DNA from: Candidatus Omnitrophota bacterium
GTDB lineage: Bacteria > Omnitrophota > Gorgyraeia > Gygaellales > Profunditerraquicolaceae
Length of the DNA: 45,969 nt
Direction of reading: 5' to 3'
NCBI GenBank assembly: GCA_030693145.1
Contig: JAUYBI010000074.1
Location: 1 to 45,969, forward strand
Shown in pieces: positions 9,508 to 18,267 of this stretch. The notes under the pieces are model-generated. The model did no database searches. It was not told where the DNA came from and was given only the letters and a program-made list of their open reading frames with translations. Both the position numbers and the translations under genes were made by a program. Within the stretch, counting starts at the first letter, position 1, and each line of letters opens with the position of its first letter.

Positions 9508-10301
9508 ATAAGCCAAGGTTAGTAAAATTCTTCGCAGGTTGCTTAGTTTGTTTAGTTATGGTTTTTAACCTGGGTAGTTCTTTTGCGCAAGAAGTAAAGG
9601 CAGCGCAAGGCAATCGGCTTTTTTATCAGGGTAACGTTGATTATAAAGAAGCTAAATTTGAGGCGGCAATTGATAATTACCTAAAGGTTCTTAATTTAGG
9701 CCTAGAAAGCGGCAACCTCTATTATAATTTAGGGAATAGTTATTTTAAAAAAGGGAAGTTAGGCAGGGCTATGCTCAACTATGAGAGAGCATTAATGCTT
9801 ATCCCTAATGATAGCGATTTAAAATCCAATCACGAGTATGTTTTATCCTTATTGAATCTAGGCCAGCAGTCTTTTGAAAATTGGCTGGGAAAAGCTGCGA
9901 ATAAATTATTCGCAGGTTTATCCGTTAATTTTTTAACCGTTCTTTTAGCGTTTATCTATATCCTGGCGCTTCTGGTTTTGACGAGCAGCTTGATCTTTGC
10001 CCAAGTCAAGAGAAGTATTAATTTTTTATTTTTAATTTTACCGGCAGTATTTATTATCTCGGCCATTTCATTAAACAGTAAAATAGTTTATCTGAGTAAG
10101 GGGGCGGTAGTGGTAAGTAAAGAGGCGCTTGTTAAATTTGAACCACGGGAAGAGGCAACAACCTATTTTAAGCTTAACGAAGGCAGTAAAGTCGCAGTGC
10201 TTGATAAAACTGAAAACTGGTGCAAGATAAAACGTCCTGACGGAAAAATTGGTTGGATGGGTAAGGATAAGCTAGGGTTAATTCTGGATTTAACAGAGTG
10301 A
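9504..10301 (+). CDS. batE: TPR plus SH3-like protein, BatE-like
   Basis: TPR motif NLYYNLGNSYFKKGKLGRAMLNYERALMLIPND and C-terminal SH3b-like KLNEGSKVAVLDKTENWCKIKRPDGKIGWMGKD; ATGA overlap with batD. Confidence 0.8.
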   Translation: MNKPRLVKFFAGCLVCLVMVFNLGSSFAQEVKAAQGNRLFYQGNVDYKEAKFEAAIDNYLKVLNLGLESGNLYYNLGNSYFKKGKLGRAMLNYERALMLIPNDSDLKSNHEYVLSLLNLGQQSFENWLGKAANKLFAGLSVNFLTVLLAFIYILALLVLTSSLIFAQVKRSINFLFLILPAVFIISAISLNSKIVYLSKGAVVVSKEALVKFEPREEATTYFKLNEGSKVAVLDKTENWCKIKRPDGKIGWMGKDKLGLILDLTE

Positions 10302-10319
10302 TGAATATTCAAAAAGCCT

Positions 10320-11066
10320 ATGGATAATTCTATTCTTTCCGATGTATCTTTAGCCATACGTCATTATGGGATGATTGAGCCCGGCGATAAGATTCTCGCC
10401 GCGGTTTCCGGCGGGAAAGACAGCTTAACCATGCTGAACATCCTTAATACGTTAAGCCATAAAAAGGCAAGCCGTTTTGAATTAGTCGCCGCTCATATCC
10501 GCACCGACTTTCATTGTTCCAGTTGTATGCATCGGGAAGTGCTCACTGAGATTTTTGCAGGGATGGGAATTACTTGTTTTTTCCGGGAGATCAAAGTTTT
10601 AGATAACCAACGGCAGGCCAATTGTTTTTGGTGTTCCTGGAATCGCCGGAAAGCGCTTTTTATTTTAGCCGGCCAGTTAGGTATAAATAAAATTGCTTTT
10701 GGGCACCATAAGGATGATATCATAGAGACATCTTTGTTGAATTTATTTTTTCAAGGAGAGATATCTGCGATGTGCCCGCGGCAGGAATTATTCGGTGGAA
10801 AAATTGTTATTATTCGCCCCCTTTGTTTTGTGGAGGAAGACAAGATAAGATTGTTTGCCCAAGAGCGCAATTTCCCTTCAAAATTATGCCGGTGTCCTTT
10901 TGGGGCAGTTTCAAAAAGAAAATTGATTAAGGGGATGATTGGCGATCTTTCATCCGGCCCATCCGGCCGCCAGGTAAGGGATAATCTATTCAAAAGTTTT
11001 TGCCGGATAAACGGAGATGCTAACCTCAAGCAGGATTTAAAGGAACAAGCGGGTATTTGTATTTAG
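10320..11066 (+). CDS. PP-loop ATPase, TtcA-like tRNA thiolation enzyme
   Basis: SGGKDSLTM PP-loop, CFWCSWNRRKALF CxxC, GHHKDDIIETSLLNLFFQG. Confidence 0.85.
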   Translation: MDNSILSDVSLAIRHYGMIEPGDKILAAVSGGKDSLTMLNILNTLSHKKASRFELVAAHIRTDFHCSSCMHREVLTEIFAGMGITCFFREIKVLDNQRQANCFWCSWNRRKALFILAGQLGINKIAFGHHKDDIIETSLLNLFFQGEISAMCPRQELFGGKIVIIRPLCFVEEDKIRLFAQERNFPSKLCRCPFGAVSKRKLIKGMIGDLSSGPSGRQVRDNLFKSFCRINGDANLKQDLKEQAGICI

Positions 11067-11077
11067 GGGGAGATTTT

Positions 11078-11278
11078 ATGAAGGTGCGCATTAATGGTGA
11101 AGATCTTGATTTTTCATCTTTGGTTTCTATTGCCGAATTTATTATTCAGCGTAAGATACGGCCGGAAACAGTGGTGGTGGAACATAATGGCGTGATCCTT
11201 GACCGGGATAAATGGGAGTCAACCATGCTTAAGGAAAATGATGCGTTGGAAGTTCTATCTTTTTTTGGCGGAGGTTGA
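11078..11278 (+). CDS. thiS: Sulfur carrier protein ThiS
   Basis: Small ubiquitin-like ORF ending FFGGG; upstream of thiG; ATG at 11078 with gggggag RBS. Confidence 0.93.
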   Translation: MKVRINGEDLDFSSLVSIAEFIIQRKIRPETVVVEHNGVILDRDKWESTMLKENDALEVLSFFGGG

Positions 11279-11280
11279 TT

Positions 11281-12048
11281 ATGGATGATACATTAATTAT
11301 TTCCGGGCATAAGATCGATAATCGTTTTTTTCTGGGCACAGGCAAATTTGCGTCATACAAGTTAATGCAAGAGGCGATTATTTCTTCCGGTGCCCGCGTT
11401 GTTACTGTGGCTTTACGCCGCGTTGATACGCAGTCTGCGCATGATAATATATTGAAGTATATTCCTAAGGAATGTATTATTATGGCGAACACCTCCGGTG
11501 CGCGTAATGCCGATGAGGCGATACGCATTGCCCGCATTGCCCGGGCCGCAGGATGCGGAGACTGGATTAAAATAGAGGTAATCCCTGATAACAAATACCT
11601 TCTTCCTGATAATGCCCAGACTATCCGGGCTACGGAGGTTCTGGCAAAAGAGGGATTTATAATTATGCCCTATATAAACCCTGATCTTGCGGATGCGCGG
11701 CGTCTAAGTGATGCGGGTGCCGCTTCGATTATGCCTTTGGGCGCGCCCATTGGTACGAATAAAGGCATATGCACGCGTGAATTGATCAAGATTTTGATAC
11801 AGGAAATCAGTTTGCCGATTATAGTAGACGCTGGTATTGGCCGTCCTTCACATGCCGCAGAAGCAATGGAATTGGGCGCTTCAGCAGTGCTGGTAAATAC
11901 CGCTGTGGCCACCGCAGAAGATCCTGTATTGATTGCGCGGGCATTTTCTCTGGCGGTTAAAGCCGGAAGGATGGCGTATCACGCCGGCGTTGTTTTACCT
12001 AAGGATCAAGCTGAGGCGTCTTCTCCGCTTACCGGGTTTCTCCGTTAA
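11281..12048 (+). CDS. thiG: Thiazole synthase ThiG
   Basis: [17 protein letters not shown]...[34 protein letters not shown]. Confidence 0.96.
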   Translation: MDDTLIISGHKIDNRFFLGTGKFASYKLMQEAIISSGARVVTVALRRVDTQSAHDNILKYIPKECIIMANTSGARNADEAIRIARIARAAGCGDWIKIEVIPDNKYLLPDNAQTIRATEVLAKEGFIIMPYINPDLADARRLSDAGAASIMPLGAPIGTNKGICTRELIKILIQEISLPIIVDAGIGRPSHAAEAMELGASAVLVNTAVATAEDPVLIARAFSLAVKAGRMAYHAGVVLPKDQAEASSPLTGFLR

Positions 12049-12049
12049 T

Positions 12050-13159
12050 ATGAAAGGTTCATTCTTTGATGAGTTGAGGCGGTTTGACCGCTTTGATTTT
12101 TCTTCTTTCCTGGAAAACGTACGCCGGCAAGATATCGAACGCGCGCTGCTGAAAGATTCTCTCGGCGAGCTGGATTTTCTTACCTTGCTTTCGCACAACG
12201 CGCTGGAATATCTTGAGCCGTTGGCGCAGAAAGCTCAGGAGTACACCTTAGCAAATTTTGGCAAGGTGATCTTATTGTATACCCCGCTTTATATTTCTAA
12301 TTACTGCGATAATGACTGTCTGTATTGTGGTTTCCAGCATTCAAACGCAATTCAGAGAAGAAAGCTTTCGGTAAGCGAAGTAGAGCGCGAGGCGCAAGAG
12401 ATAGCCAAGAGCGGCATTCGGCATGTGCTTCTTTTGACCGGAGAATCCAAAGAGATGTCTCCGGTTTCCTATATCCAGGAATGTATTCAGGCGGTGAGCC
12501 GGTATTTTTCCTCCGTGGGTATGGAGATATACCCGTTGACAGAAGAGGAGTATGTTGGACTCAACGCAGCCGGTGCGGATGGCCTTACGCTTTATCAAGA
12601 AACCTATGATCGGGGTTTGTACAGCAGGTTGCATTCCCGGGGCCCCAAGAGCGATTATCGTTTTCGTCTTGATGCTCCGCAGCGTGCCGCCGCAGCGCGC
12701 ATGCGCCAGGTGAATGTCGGAGCGTTGTTGGGTTTGGGAGAATTTCAAAAAGATGTATTCTTGGCGGGATTACACGGCCGCTGGCTGCAGAATAATTATC
12801 CTGAAATAGAATTGGGAGTTTCGTTTCCGCGGCTGCAGCCGCACGCAGGCGGTTTTATCTGCGCGCATCCATTAACTGACCGGGAGCTGGTTCAGTCGCT
12901 GATTGCCATGCGGTTATTTCTGCCGCGCGCGGGGATAGCGATTTCTACCCGGGAAAACAGCGCGTTGCGTAAAAACCTCATCGGCCTGGGGGTTACGCGT
13001 ATGTCCGCGGGGTCGCGTACGCAGGTGGGAGGGTATGCGCTTGATGCCACCAAAGAAGGGCAGTTTGAGATCGCGGATACAAGCAGTGTGGACCAAGTCA
13101 AAGAAATGATCGCGCAGAAGGGATATCAGCCGGTGTTTAAAGATTGGCAGGCATGGTGA
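12050..13159 (+). CDS. thiH: 2-iminoacetate synthase ThiH (radical SAM)
   Basis: YISNYCDNDCLYCGF radical SAM motif, LGLGEFQKD; ATG at 12050 immediately after the thiG stop. Confidence 0.95.
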   Translation: MKGSFFDELRRFDRFDFSSFLENVRRQDIERALLKDSLGELDFLTLLSHNALEYLEPLAQKAQEYTLANFGKVILLYTPLYISNYCDNDCLYCGFQHSNAIQRRKLSVSEVEREAQEIAKSGIRHVLLLTGESKEMSPVSYIQECIQAVSRYFSSVGMEIYPLTEEEYVGLNAAGADGLTLYQETYDRGLYSRLHSRGPKSDYRFRLDAPQRAAAARMRQVNVGALLGLGEFQKDVFLAGLHGRWLQNNYPEIELGVSFPRLQPHAGGFICAHPLTDRELVQSLIAMRLFLPRAGIAISTRENSALRKNLIGLGVTRMSAGSRTQVGGYALDATKEGQFEIADTSSVDQVKEMIAQKGYQPVFKDWQAW

Positions 13160-13806
13160 TTACCGCAATAAAGCGCAGGAAATTGGCGTATCCATTATAT
13201 GCGATTACCGCCCAAGAGTATTCACTTGGGCGCAGCAATATTGAGGTGGCCAGGGATATGCTTGCCGGCGGGGTAAAGATCCTTCAGTATCGCCAAAAGG
13301 AAAAGTCCGGCCGGGAAAAATATCTGGAGTGTGCAGAAATCCGCAAGATGACAAAAATTGCCGCGGCTACGTTTATCGTCAATGATGATGTGGATATCGC
13401 GCTTGCAGTTAAAGCCGACGGAGTGCATCTGGGGCAGAACGATATGCCGATAGAAGTGGCGCGGGAATTGGTTAAGGAAGCGATGATTATCGGGCTGTCT
13501 ACGCATTCTCCCCGGCAGGCGCTGGATGCCATTACGCGCGGCGCGGATTATATTGCCATCGGCCCGATTTTTCCCACACAAACCAAAAAGGATGTCTGCC
13601 CGGCGGTGGGTTTAGAGTATTTGGATTATGCGGTTAAGAATGTGACGATACCTTGCGTGGCGATCGGAGGGATTAAACTGCATAACCTGCAGGAAGTTTT
13701 GGCGCATGGAGCTTCCTGCGTGGCGATGGTCACGGAAATAGTTAGCGCTCCGGATATCCGCGCGAGAATCAAAAAAATCCTCTCCCGATGTAGACAGTCT
13801 ACGTAA
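13153..13806 (+). CDS. thiE: Thiamine phosphate synthase ThiE
   Basis: GGVKILQYRQKEKSG, GVHLGQNDMP, IGPIFPTQTKKD, GGI; last codons and stop lie in a repeat (see findings). Confidence 0.94.
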   Translation: MVITAIKRRKLAYPLYAITAQEYSLGRSNIEVARDMLAGGVKILQYRQKEKSGREKYLECAEIRKMTKIAAATFIVNDDVDIALAVKADGVHLGQNDMPIEVARELVKEAMIIGLSTHSPRQALDAITRGADYIAIGPIFPTQTKKDVCPAVGLEYLDYAVKNVTIPCVAIGGIKLHNLQEVLAHGASCVAMVTEIVSAPDIRARIKKILSRCRQST

Positions 13807-13908
13807 GTCTCTGATGATAAATGAGTTATGAAACAAATATGAGTAAGAGCGGGAAAAATATTTCTTTTATAACTGATTGTGTTGCACGATGTTGCATAGA
13901 CTGTCTAC
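13790..13908. repeat. Hairpin-forming MITE-like element, family 2, copy A
   Basis: Terminal inverted repeats gtagacagtctacgtaa ... ttgcatagactgtctac; inner arms agttatgaaacaaatat / atatttcttttataact. Confidence 0.8.
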
Positions 13909-13923
13909 TGTGTTAATTATTAA

Positions 13924-13990
13924 CACCAGTAGGGTGGGTTTAAACCCACCCTACTGGTGAAGGCCTGGTGAAGGCCTGGTGAAGGCCCGT
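13924..13990. repeat. GTTTAAAC palindromic element, locus R3, plus 11-bp tandem
   Basis: caccagtagggtgggtttaaacccaccctactggtg, perfect 36-bp palindrome (13924-13959), followed by three tggtgaaggcc units. Confidence 0.95.
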
Positions 13991-14002
13991 CAACTTTTTT
14001 TA

Positions 14003-14030
14003 TTGACACCATTATGCGTTATGTTAAACT
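14003..14030 (+). promoter_or_regulatory. Putative sigma70-type promoter for the permease/ACR3 cluster
   Basis: TTGACA at 14003-14008 followed by a weak -10 (tgttaaact) about 16 nt downstream. Confidence 0.45.
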
Positions 14031-14117
14031 TTTTATGGACATACGTTTATAAGAAGGCATGAATGCAAAAGGTAATTAGGATCCAGGGGGTTATTGTAAG
14101 ATTACCAGGAGGAGAAG

Positions 14118-14267
14118 ATGAAAGATCTAACCGGCCAGGAGAAGGTAAAGAGAGGTTTCTTTGCCAGGATGATTGAGAAGTTGGATAAGAAAATGGAAGA
14201 AAAGGCAAGGGAAGGTAAGTGTTGTGGCGGCAGCGATAAGAAAGAAAGGAAGTCATGCTGCAGCTAA
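14118..14267 (+). CDS. 49-aa Cys-rich small protein
   Basis: Not in the ORF track; atg at 14118 after aggaggag [52 protein letters not shown], overlaps the next gene. Confidence 0.65.
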   Translation: MKDLTGQEKVKRGFFARMIEKLDKKMEEKAREGKCCGGSDKKERKSCCS

Positions 14268-15214
14268 TGGTTGATTGGTTAGTTTATTCTGTTCTTAAAT
14301 TGGATCCGCAAATAAAGTGGGCTCAGGCTCTGAATTTCTTTATTTACGATTCTTTAAAGATTTTATTGCTCTTGTTTATTCTGATTTTTGTTATTGGCGT
14401 GGTGCGGACATTCCTGCCTCAAAAAAAGATAGGGCAATGGATGGGCAAAAGAGGCGTAGTCGGGAATTTTTATGCGGCGCTTTTTGGGGCGGTTACGCCT
14501 TTTTGTTCTTGTTCGTCAATCCCGATATTTTTTGGTTTCCTGGAAGCGGGTATACCCTTGGGAGTGACATTTTCTTTTCTGATTACCTCTCCTTTAATCA
14601 ATGAATATCTTGTGATTTTGATGCTGGGCTTTTTTGGATGGAAGATAACCGTGCTTTATGTAGCCAGCGGAATGGCTATCGGGATTGTATCCGGTTTAAT
14701 TTTAGGAAGGATGAATTTGGATAAATATCTTGTAATGGATATTGCCGAAAAAATAAAAGGCAACAATGAGGAAAAAGTGTATACGCAGTTTGCCCAGCGC
14801 CTGCAATTTGGCTGGAGTGAATCCATCTCCATTACCAGAAAAATTCTGGTGTGGGTGCTCATTGGTGTGGGGGTAGGGGCGGTTATCCATAACTATGTCC
14901 CGCAAGGCATGGTTGAAGGAATTATCAGTAAGACCGGAATTTTTTCAGTGCCTATAGCGGTAATTATAGGCGTTCCGATGTATGGAAGTTGCGCCGCCAT
15001 TGTGCCGATTGCCGTCGCTTTGTTTCAAAAGGGTTTTCCTTTGGGCACCGCGTTATCCTTTATGATGGCCGTTGCGGCATTAAGCCTGCCTGAGGCGATT
15101 ATGTTAAGAAGGGCAATGCATTTAAAATTAATTGCTATATTCTTTATGGTAACTACGGTAGCGATTATTTTTACGGGTTATTTGTTTAATTTTTTGCAAA
15201 GGATTTTACTTTAG
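14255..15214 (+). CDS. UPF0718/DUF318 permease (ArsP-like)
   Basis: [40 protein letters not shown] and [15 protein letters not shown] motifs. Confidence 0.92.
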   Translation: MLQLMVDWLVYSVLKLDPQIKWAQALNFFIYDSLKILLLLFILIFVIGVVRTFLPQKKIGQWMGKRGVVGNFYAALFGAVTPFCSCSSIPIFFGFLEAGIPLGVTFSFLITSPLINEYLVILMLGFFGWKITVLYVASGMAIGIVSGLILGRMNLDKYLVMDIAEKIKGNNEEKVYTQFAQRLQFGWSESISITRKILVWVLIGVGVGAVIHNYVPQGMVEGIISKTGIFSVPIAVIIGVPMYGSCAAIVPIAVALFQKGFPLGTALSFMMAVAALSLPEAIMLRRAMHLKLIAIFFMVTTVAIIFTGYLFNFLQRILL

Positions 15215-15261
15215 AGGGAGATCGAAATTATCTTATCCAGAGGAATGATGCGAGGGGGGGT

Positions 15262-16488
15262 ATGCGCCAAGAAAGAAGTTTAAATTTTTTTGAGAAGTAT
15301 CTAACGCTATGGGTTTTTATCTGCATTGCCTTAGGTGTAATCATTGGCAAGATTGCCCCGGGCGCGGCGAAATTTCTTGACGGCCTTTCGATTTATGCCA
15401 GCGGCGCTCCGGTTGTTTCCATCCCCATAGCCATTTGCCTATTTTTTATGATGTATCCCATAATGGTAAAGATTGATTTTGCAGAAGTTATAAAAGCCGG
15501 CAAGTCGCCTAAACCCGTGGGTTTGACATTATTTGTTAACTGGGCAATAAAACCTTTTACCATGTACGCCATCGCTTTTTTGTTCCTGGGGATTTTGTTT
15601 AAAGGATTAATTGGAACAGAGGCGGTAGATTTTGTTAAACTTCCTCCCGGAGCTGACTGGTTACTGGGTTCTATACACGGCGCAGGAACGGTGGTGATGC
15701 ATGAAGGTTTAAAAATGTTTCAAGTGCCGCTCTGGCGCAGTTATTTTGCCGGGTGTATTCTGCTGGGTATTGCTCCCTGCACAGCGATGGTTTTGGTGTG
15801 GGGATTTTTGGCTAAAGGTAATGATGGCCATACCCTGGTTATGGTGGCCATTAATTCGCTGACCATGCTTTTGCTTTACGGAGTTTTAGGGGGGTTTCTT
15901 TTGGGGGTTGGGAGAATGCCGGTTCCCTGGCAGGCGTTATTATTATCCATCGTTATCTATGTGGCATTGCCTCTGGTGGCAGGCTACTTTTCGCGGAAGT
16001 GGATTGTAGCGTTTAAAGGCATAGAATGGTTTAATCAGAAGTTCCTGCGGGTATTGTCGCCCGTTTCCATTATTGCGCTTTTATTTACTCTGGTACTTTT
16101 GTTTTCATTTAAAGGAGAAATTATTCTTGCCCAGCCGTTAACGATTTTATGGATAGCCATCCCGCTTTTTATTCAAACCTGTTTAATTTTCGCCATCACC
16201 TATTGGCTGGCAAAGAAATTAAAGTTAAACTACGAGGATGCGGCTCCATCGGCAATGGTTGGAGCAAGTAATCATTTTGAAGTTGCTATTGCTACAGCGA
16301 CTATGCTTTTTGGGATTTCATCAGGAGCGGCGTTGGCTACGGTTGTCGGCGTTCTAATTGAAGTGCCGGTTATGTTGATGCTGGTAAAATTTTGCTTACG
16401 AACTCAGAATTGGTTTACGCGCGAAAACGTTGAGAAAAACAAAAATACAGATACTTTCCGGAGCAATCGGGAGAGTGTGCCTGGTTAA
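15262..16488 (+). CDS. arsB: ACR3-family arsenite efflux transporter
   Basis: [39 protein letters not shown] motifs; about 10 TMs. Confidence 0.88.
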   Translation: MRQERSLNFFEKYLTLWVFICIALGVIIGKIAPGAAKFLDGLSIYASGAPVVSIPIAICLFFMMYPIMVKIDFAEVIKAGKSPKPVGLTLFVNWAIKPFTMYAIAFLFLGILFKGLIGTEAVDFVKLPPGADWLLGSIHGAGTVVMHEGLKMFQVPLWRSYFAGCILLGIAPCTAMVLVWGFLAKGNDGHTLVMVAINSLTMLLLYGVLGGFLLGVGRMPVPWQALLLSIVIYVALPLVAGYFSRKWIVAFKGIEWFNQKFLRVLSPVSIIALLFTLVLLFSFKGEIILAQPLTILWIAIPLFIQTCLIFAITYWLAKKLKLNYEDAAPSAMVGASNHFEVAIATATMLFGISSGAALATVVGVLIEVPVMLMLVKFCLRTQNWFTRENVEKNKNTDTFRSNRESVPG

Positions 16489-16502
16489 GATAGGAGGTTA
16501 AG

Positions 16503-16880
16503 ATGTTCAGTAAATTATCAGTATTGTTTATGGCGTGTTTTATAATCGCGGGTTTTTACGGATGCGCTTCGATTCCGGGCGCAATTACTGAGCCCAAAGA
16601 GTTAAAACTAAAATGGAATATTTCCTATATTCAGGGTTTAGTGATGGTTAAGGAGGCGTTAAAGACAGAGCAGATACAATTTGGAAAAGCGGTTATCGGC
16701 AAGCATGCGGCAGAATTAAAAGGAAATTTCGCTGATGGTAGAACCGTTCAGATTGTAATTTCTAAGATTAGCAATACTGAATCTAGCGTTACAGCGCGTG
16801 TGGCTAACAGCCTAACCGCTAAAGAAGACGGCAAAAAGATTCTTGAGGCTATTGCGCAATATTCTAAAAGGGGTAAATAA
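16503..16880 (+). CDS. DUF3568-like lipoprotein
   Basis: Lipobox FYGC, about 125 aa, ISKISNTESSVTARVANSLTAKEDGKKILEAI. Confidence 0.6.
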   Translation: MFSKLSVLFMACFIIAGFYGCASIPGAITEPKELKLKWNISYIQGLVMVKEALKTEQIQFGKAVIGKHAAELKGNFADGRTVQIVISKISNTESSVTARVANSLTAKEDGKKILEAIAQYSKRGK

Positions 16881-16918
16881 CAGCCCTGGATCTTGATTCG
16901 GTTTTTACCCGTAAGAGA

Positions 16919-17065
16919 TTATAATAAATCCTGCCGGCTTTTATCAATTACAGTAGGGTGGGTTTAAACCCACCCTACTATTGTTAATAAGCTGTGTAGG
17001 GAGGTTCCTGCCGGCTTTTATTAATTACAGTAGGGGAGGTTTAAACCTCCCCTACTGTTGAAAGT
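16919..17065. repeat. GTTTAAAC palindromic elements, locus R4 (one GGGTGGG class, one GGGGAGG class)
   Basis: cagtagggtgggtttaaacccaccctacta (16951-16980) and cagtaggggaggtttaaacctcccctactg (17028-17057). Confidence 0.95.
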
Positions 17066-17125
17066 CAGGTTCGTAATTAATTAACGCAGGTTCGTAATTA
17101 ATTAACGCAGGCCAATAATTAATTA

Positions 17126-17154
17126 TTGCCTGTGGGCATATATGAGAGTATAAT
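17126..17154 (+). promoter_or_regulatory. Putative sigma70-type promoter for the PhnD-like/HK/RR cluster
   Basis: TTGCCT (17126-17131), 17-nt spacer, TATAAT (17149-17154). Confidence 0.6.
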
Positions 17155-17252
17155 CATAACGTAAAACTTACAAAGGAGTTTTTTTGGAGGGGAAAGGTGT
17201 AAGCATCAGTAAGCCAATAGAGAGTATTCTTTTTAGATGATTTTTATGTCGG

Positions 17253-17288
17253 CCCAAGAGGCGCGGAAATGCCAAACTTGGGTTTTTT
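17253..17288 (+). terminator. Intrinsic-terminator-like hairpin in the leader of the PhnD-like gene
   Basis: CCCAAG...CTTGGG followed by TTTTTT, between promoter and start codon. Confidence 0.55.
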
Positions 17289-17319
17289 ATTGGATGAAGA
17301 GAAACCTGCAGGAGGAGGC

Positions 17320-18258
17320 ATGAAGAGAATATTAAGCGGAGTCATTATCACGGCAGCCGCCGTAATGGGCGTAGTTTTATTCATTTATTCTACCGGAGAA
17401 AAGGCAAAAAAAGTAGATTTCTCCAAAGTAGAATCAGTTGAAACTTATACGCATAATAAAGAGGTTATCCGTATTGCTGTCTCCGCCATGATTTCTCCGC
17501 AGGAAACCATCTCTGTTTATAAAAAAATATTAGATTATATTGGGCAAAAGCTAGGGAAACCTGTTGAGCTTATCCAAAGAAAGACATATGCTGAGGTGAA
17601 TGATTTGATAGAAAAAGGCGAAGTTGATACGGCATTTGTCTGCGTAGGCCCTTACGTTCAAGGAAGAAAAAAGTTTGGCATGGAAATCCTCGTTGCGCCG
17701 GAGGTGCGCGGAGAATCGGTATATTATGCTTATATAATCGTGCGCAAGGATAGTCCCCTGCAGGACCTTGCGGAACTCAAAGATAAAAGTTTTGCCTTTA
17801 CCGACCCCCTTTCACTTACCGGTTGTTTTGTGATCAAATATGCATTAGCAAAAATGGGCCAAACCCCGGAATCTTTTTTTAAAAGCCGCATATTTACCAA
17901 AGGCCACGATAACTCCATACAGGCAATTGCCGAAGGGGTAGTTGATGGGGCAGCGGTGGACCACCTTGTTTGGGAATATCTTCATGCCACAAACCCCCAA
18001 TTTACTGCGCAGACCAAGATTATCAAAAAAATAGGGCCATTTGGCATGCCGCCTTTTGTCTGCCGCCCCGGCTATAATCCCGTGATGAAAGAAAAAATAA
18101 AACAGGTTTTACTGGATATGCATAAGGACCAAGAGGGTAAGAATATATTAAGTAAGTTATTCATTGATAGGTTCATTACCGTAGATGACAGTTCATACGA
18201 TTCTGTAAGGCAGATGGAAGATTGGCTGGAGAGTAGTGGAGCGGCAAAGGACAAATAG
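17320..18258 (+). CDS. PhnD-like periplasmic phosphate/phosphonate-type binding protein
   Basis: IRIAVSAMISPQETISVYKKILDYIGQKLGKPVELIQRKTYAEVNDLIEKGEVDTAFVC; ATG 17320 preferred (the 17269 start lies in the hairpin arm). Confidence 0.85.
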   Translation: MKRILSGVIITAAAVMGVVLFIYSTGEKAKKVDFSKVESVETYTHNKEVIRIAVSAMISPQETISVYKKILDYIGQKLGKPVELIQRKTYAEVNDLIEKGEVDTAFVCVGPYVQGRKKFGMEILVAPEVRGESVYYAYIIVRKDSPLQDLAELKDKSFAFTDPLSLTGCFVIKYALAKMGQTPESFFKSRIFTKGHDNSIQAIAEGVVDGAAVDHLVWEYLHATNPQFTAQTKIIKKIGPFGMPPFVCRPGYNPVMKEKIKQVLLDMHKDQEGKNILSKLFIDRFITVDDSSYDSVRQMEDWLESSGAAKDK

Positions 18259-18267
18259 GATAAGCTT

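Noticed and set aside
10900-11078. TPP riboswitch upstream of thiS
   Set aside because: No CUGAGA/ACCUGAUCUGG-like motifs seen; thiS follows the upstream CDS almost directly.
11933-12049. Track start of thiH at 11933
   Set aside because: Would overlap thiG by over 100 bp; ATG 12050 right after the thiG stop gives the expected ThiH N-terminus.
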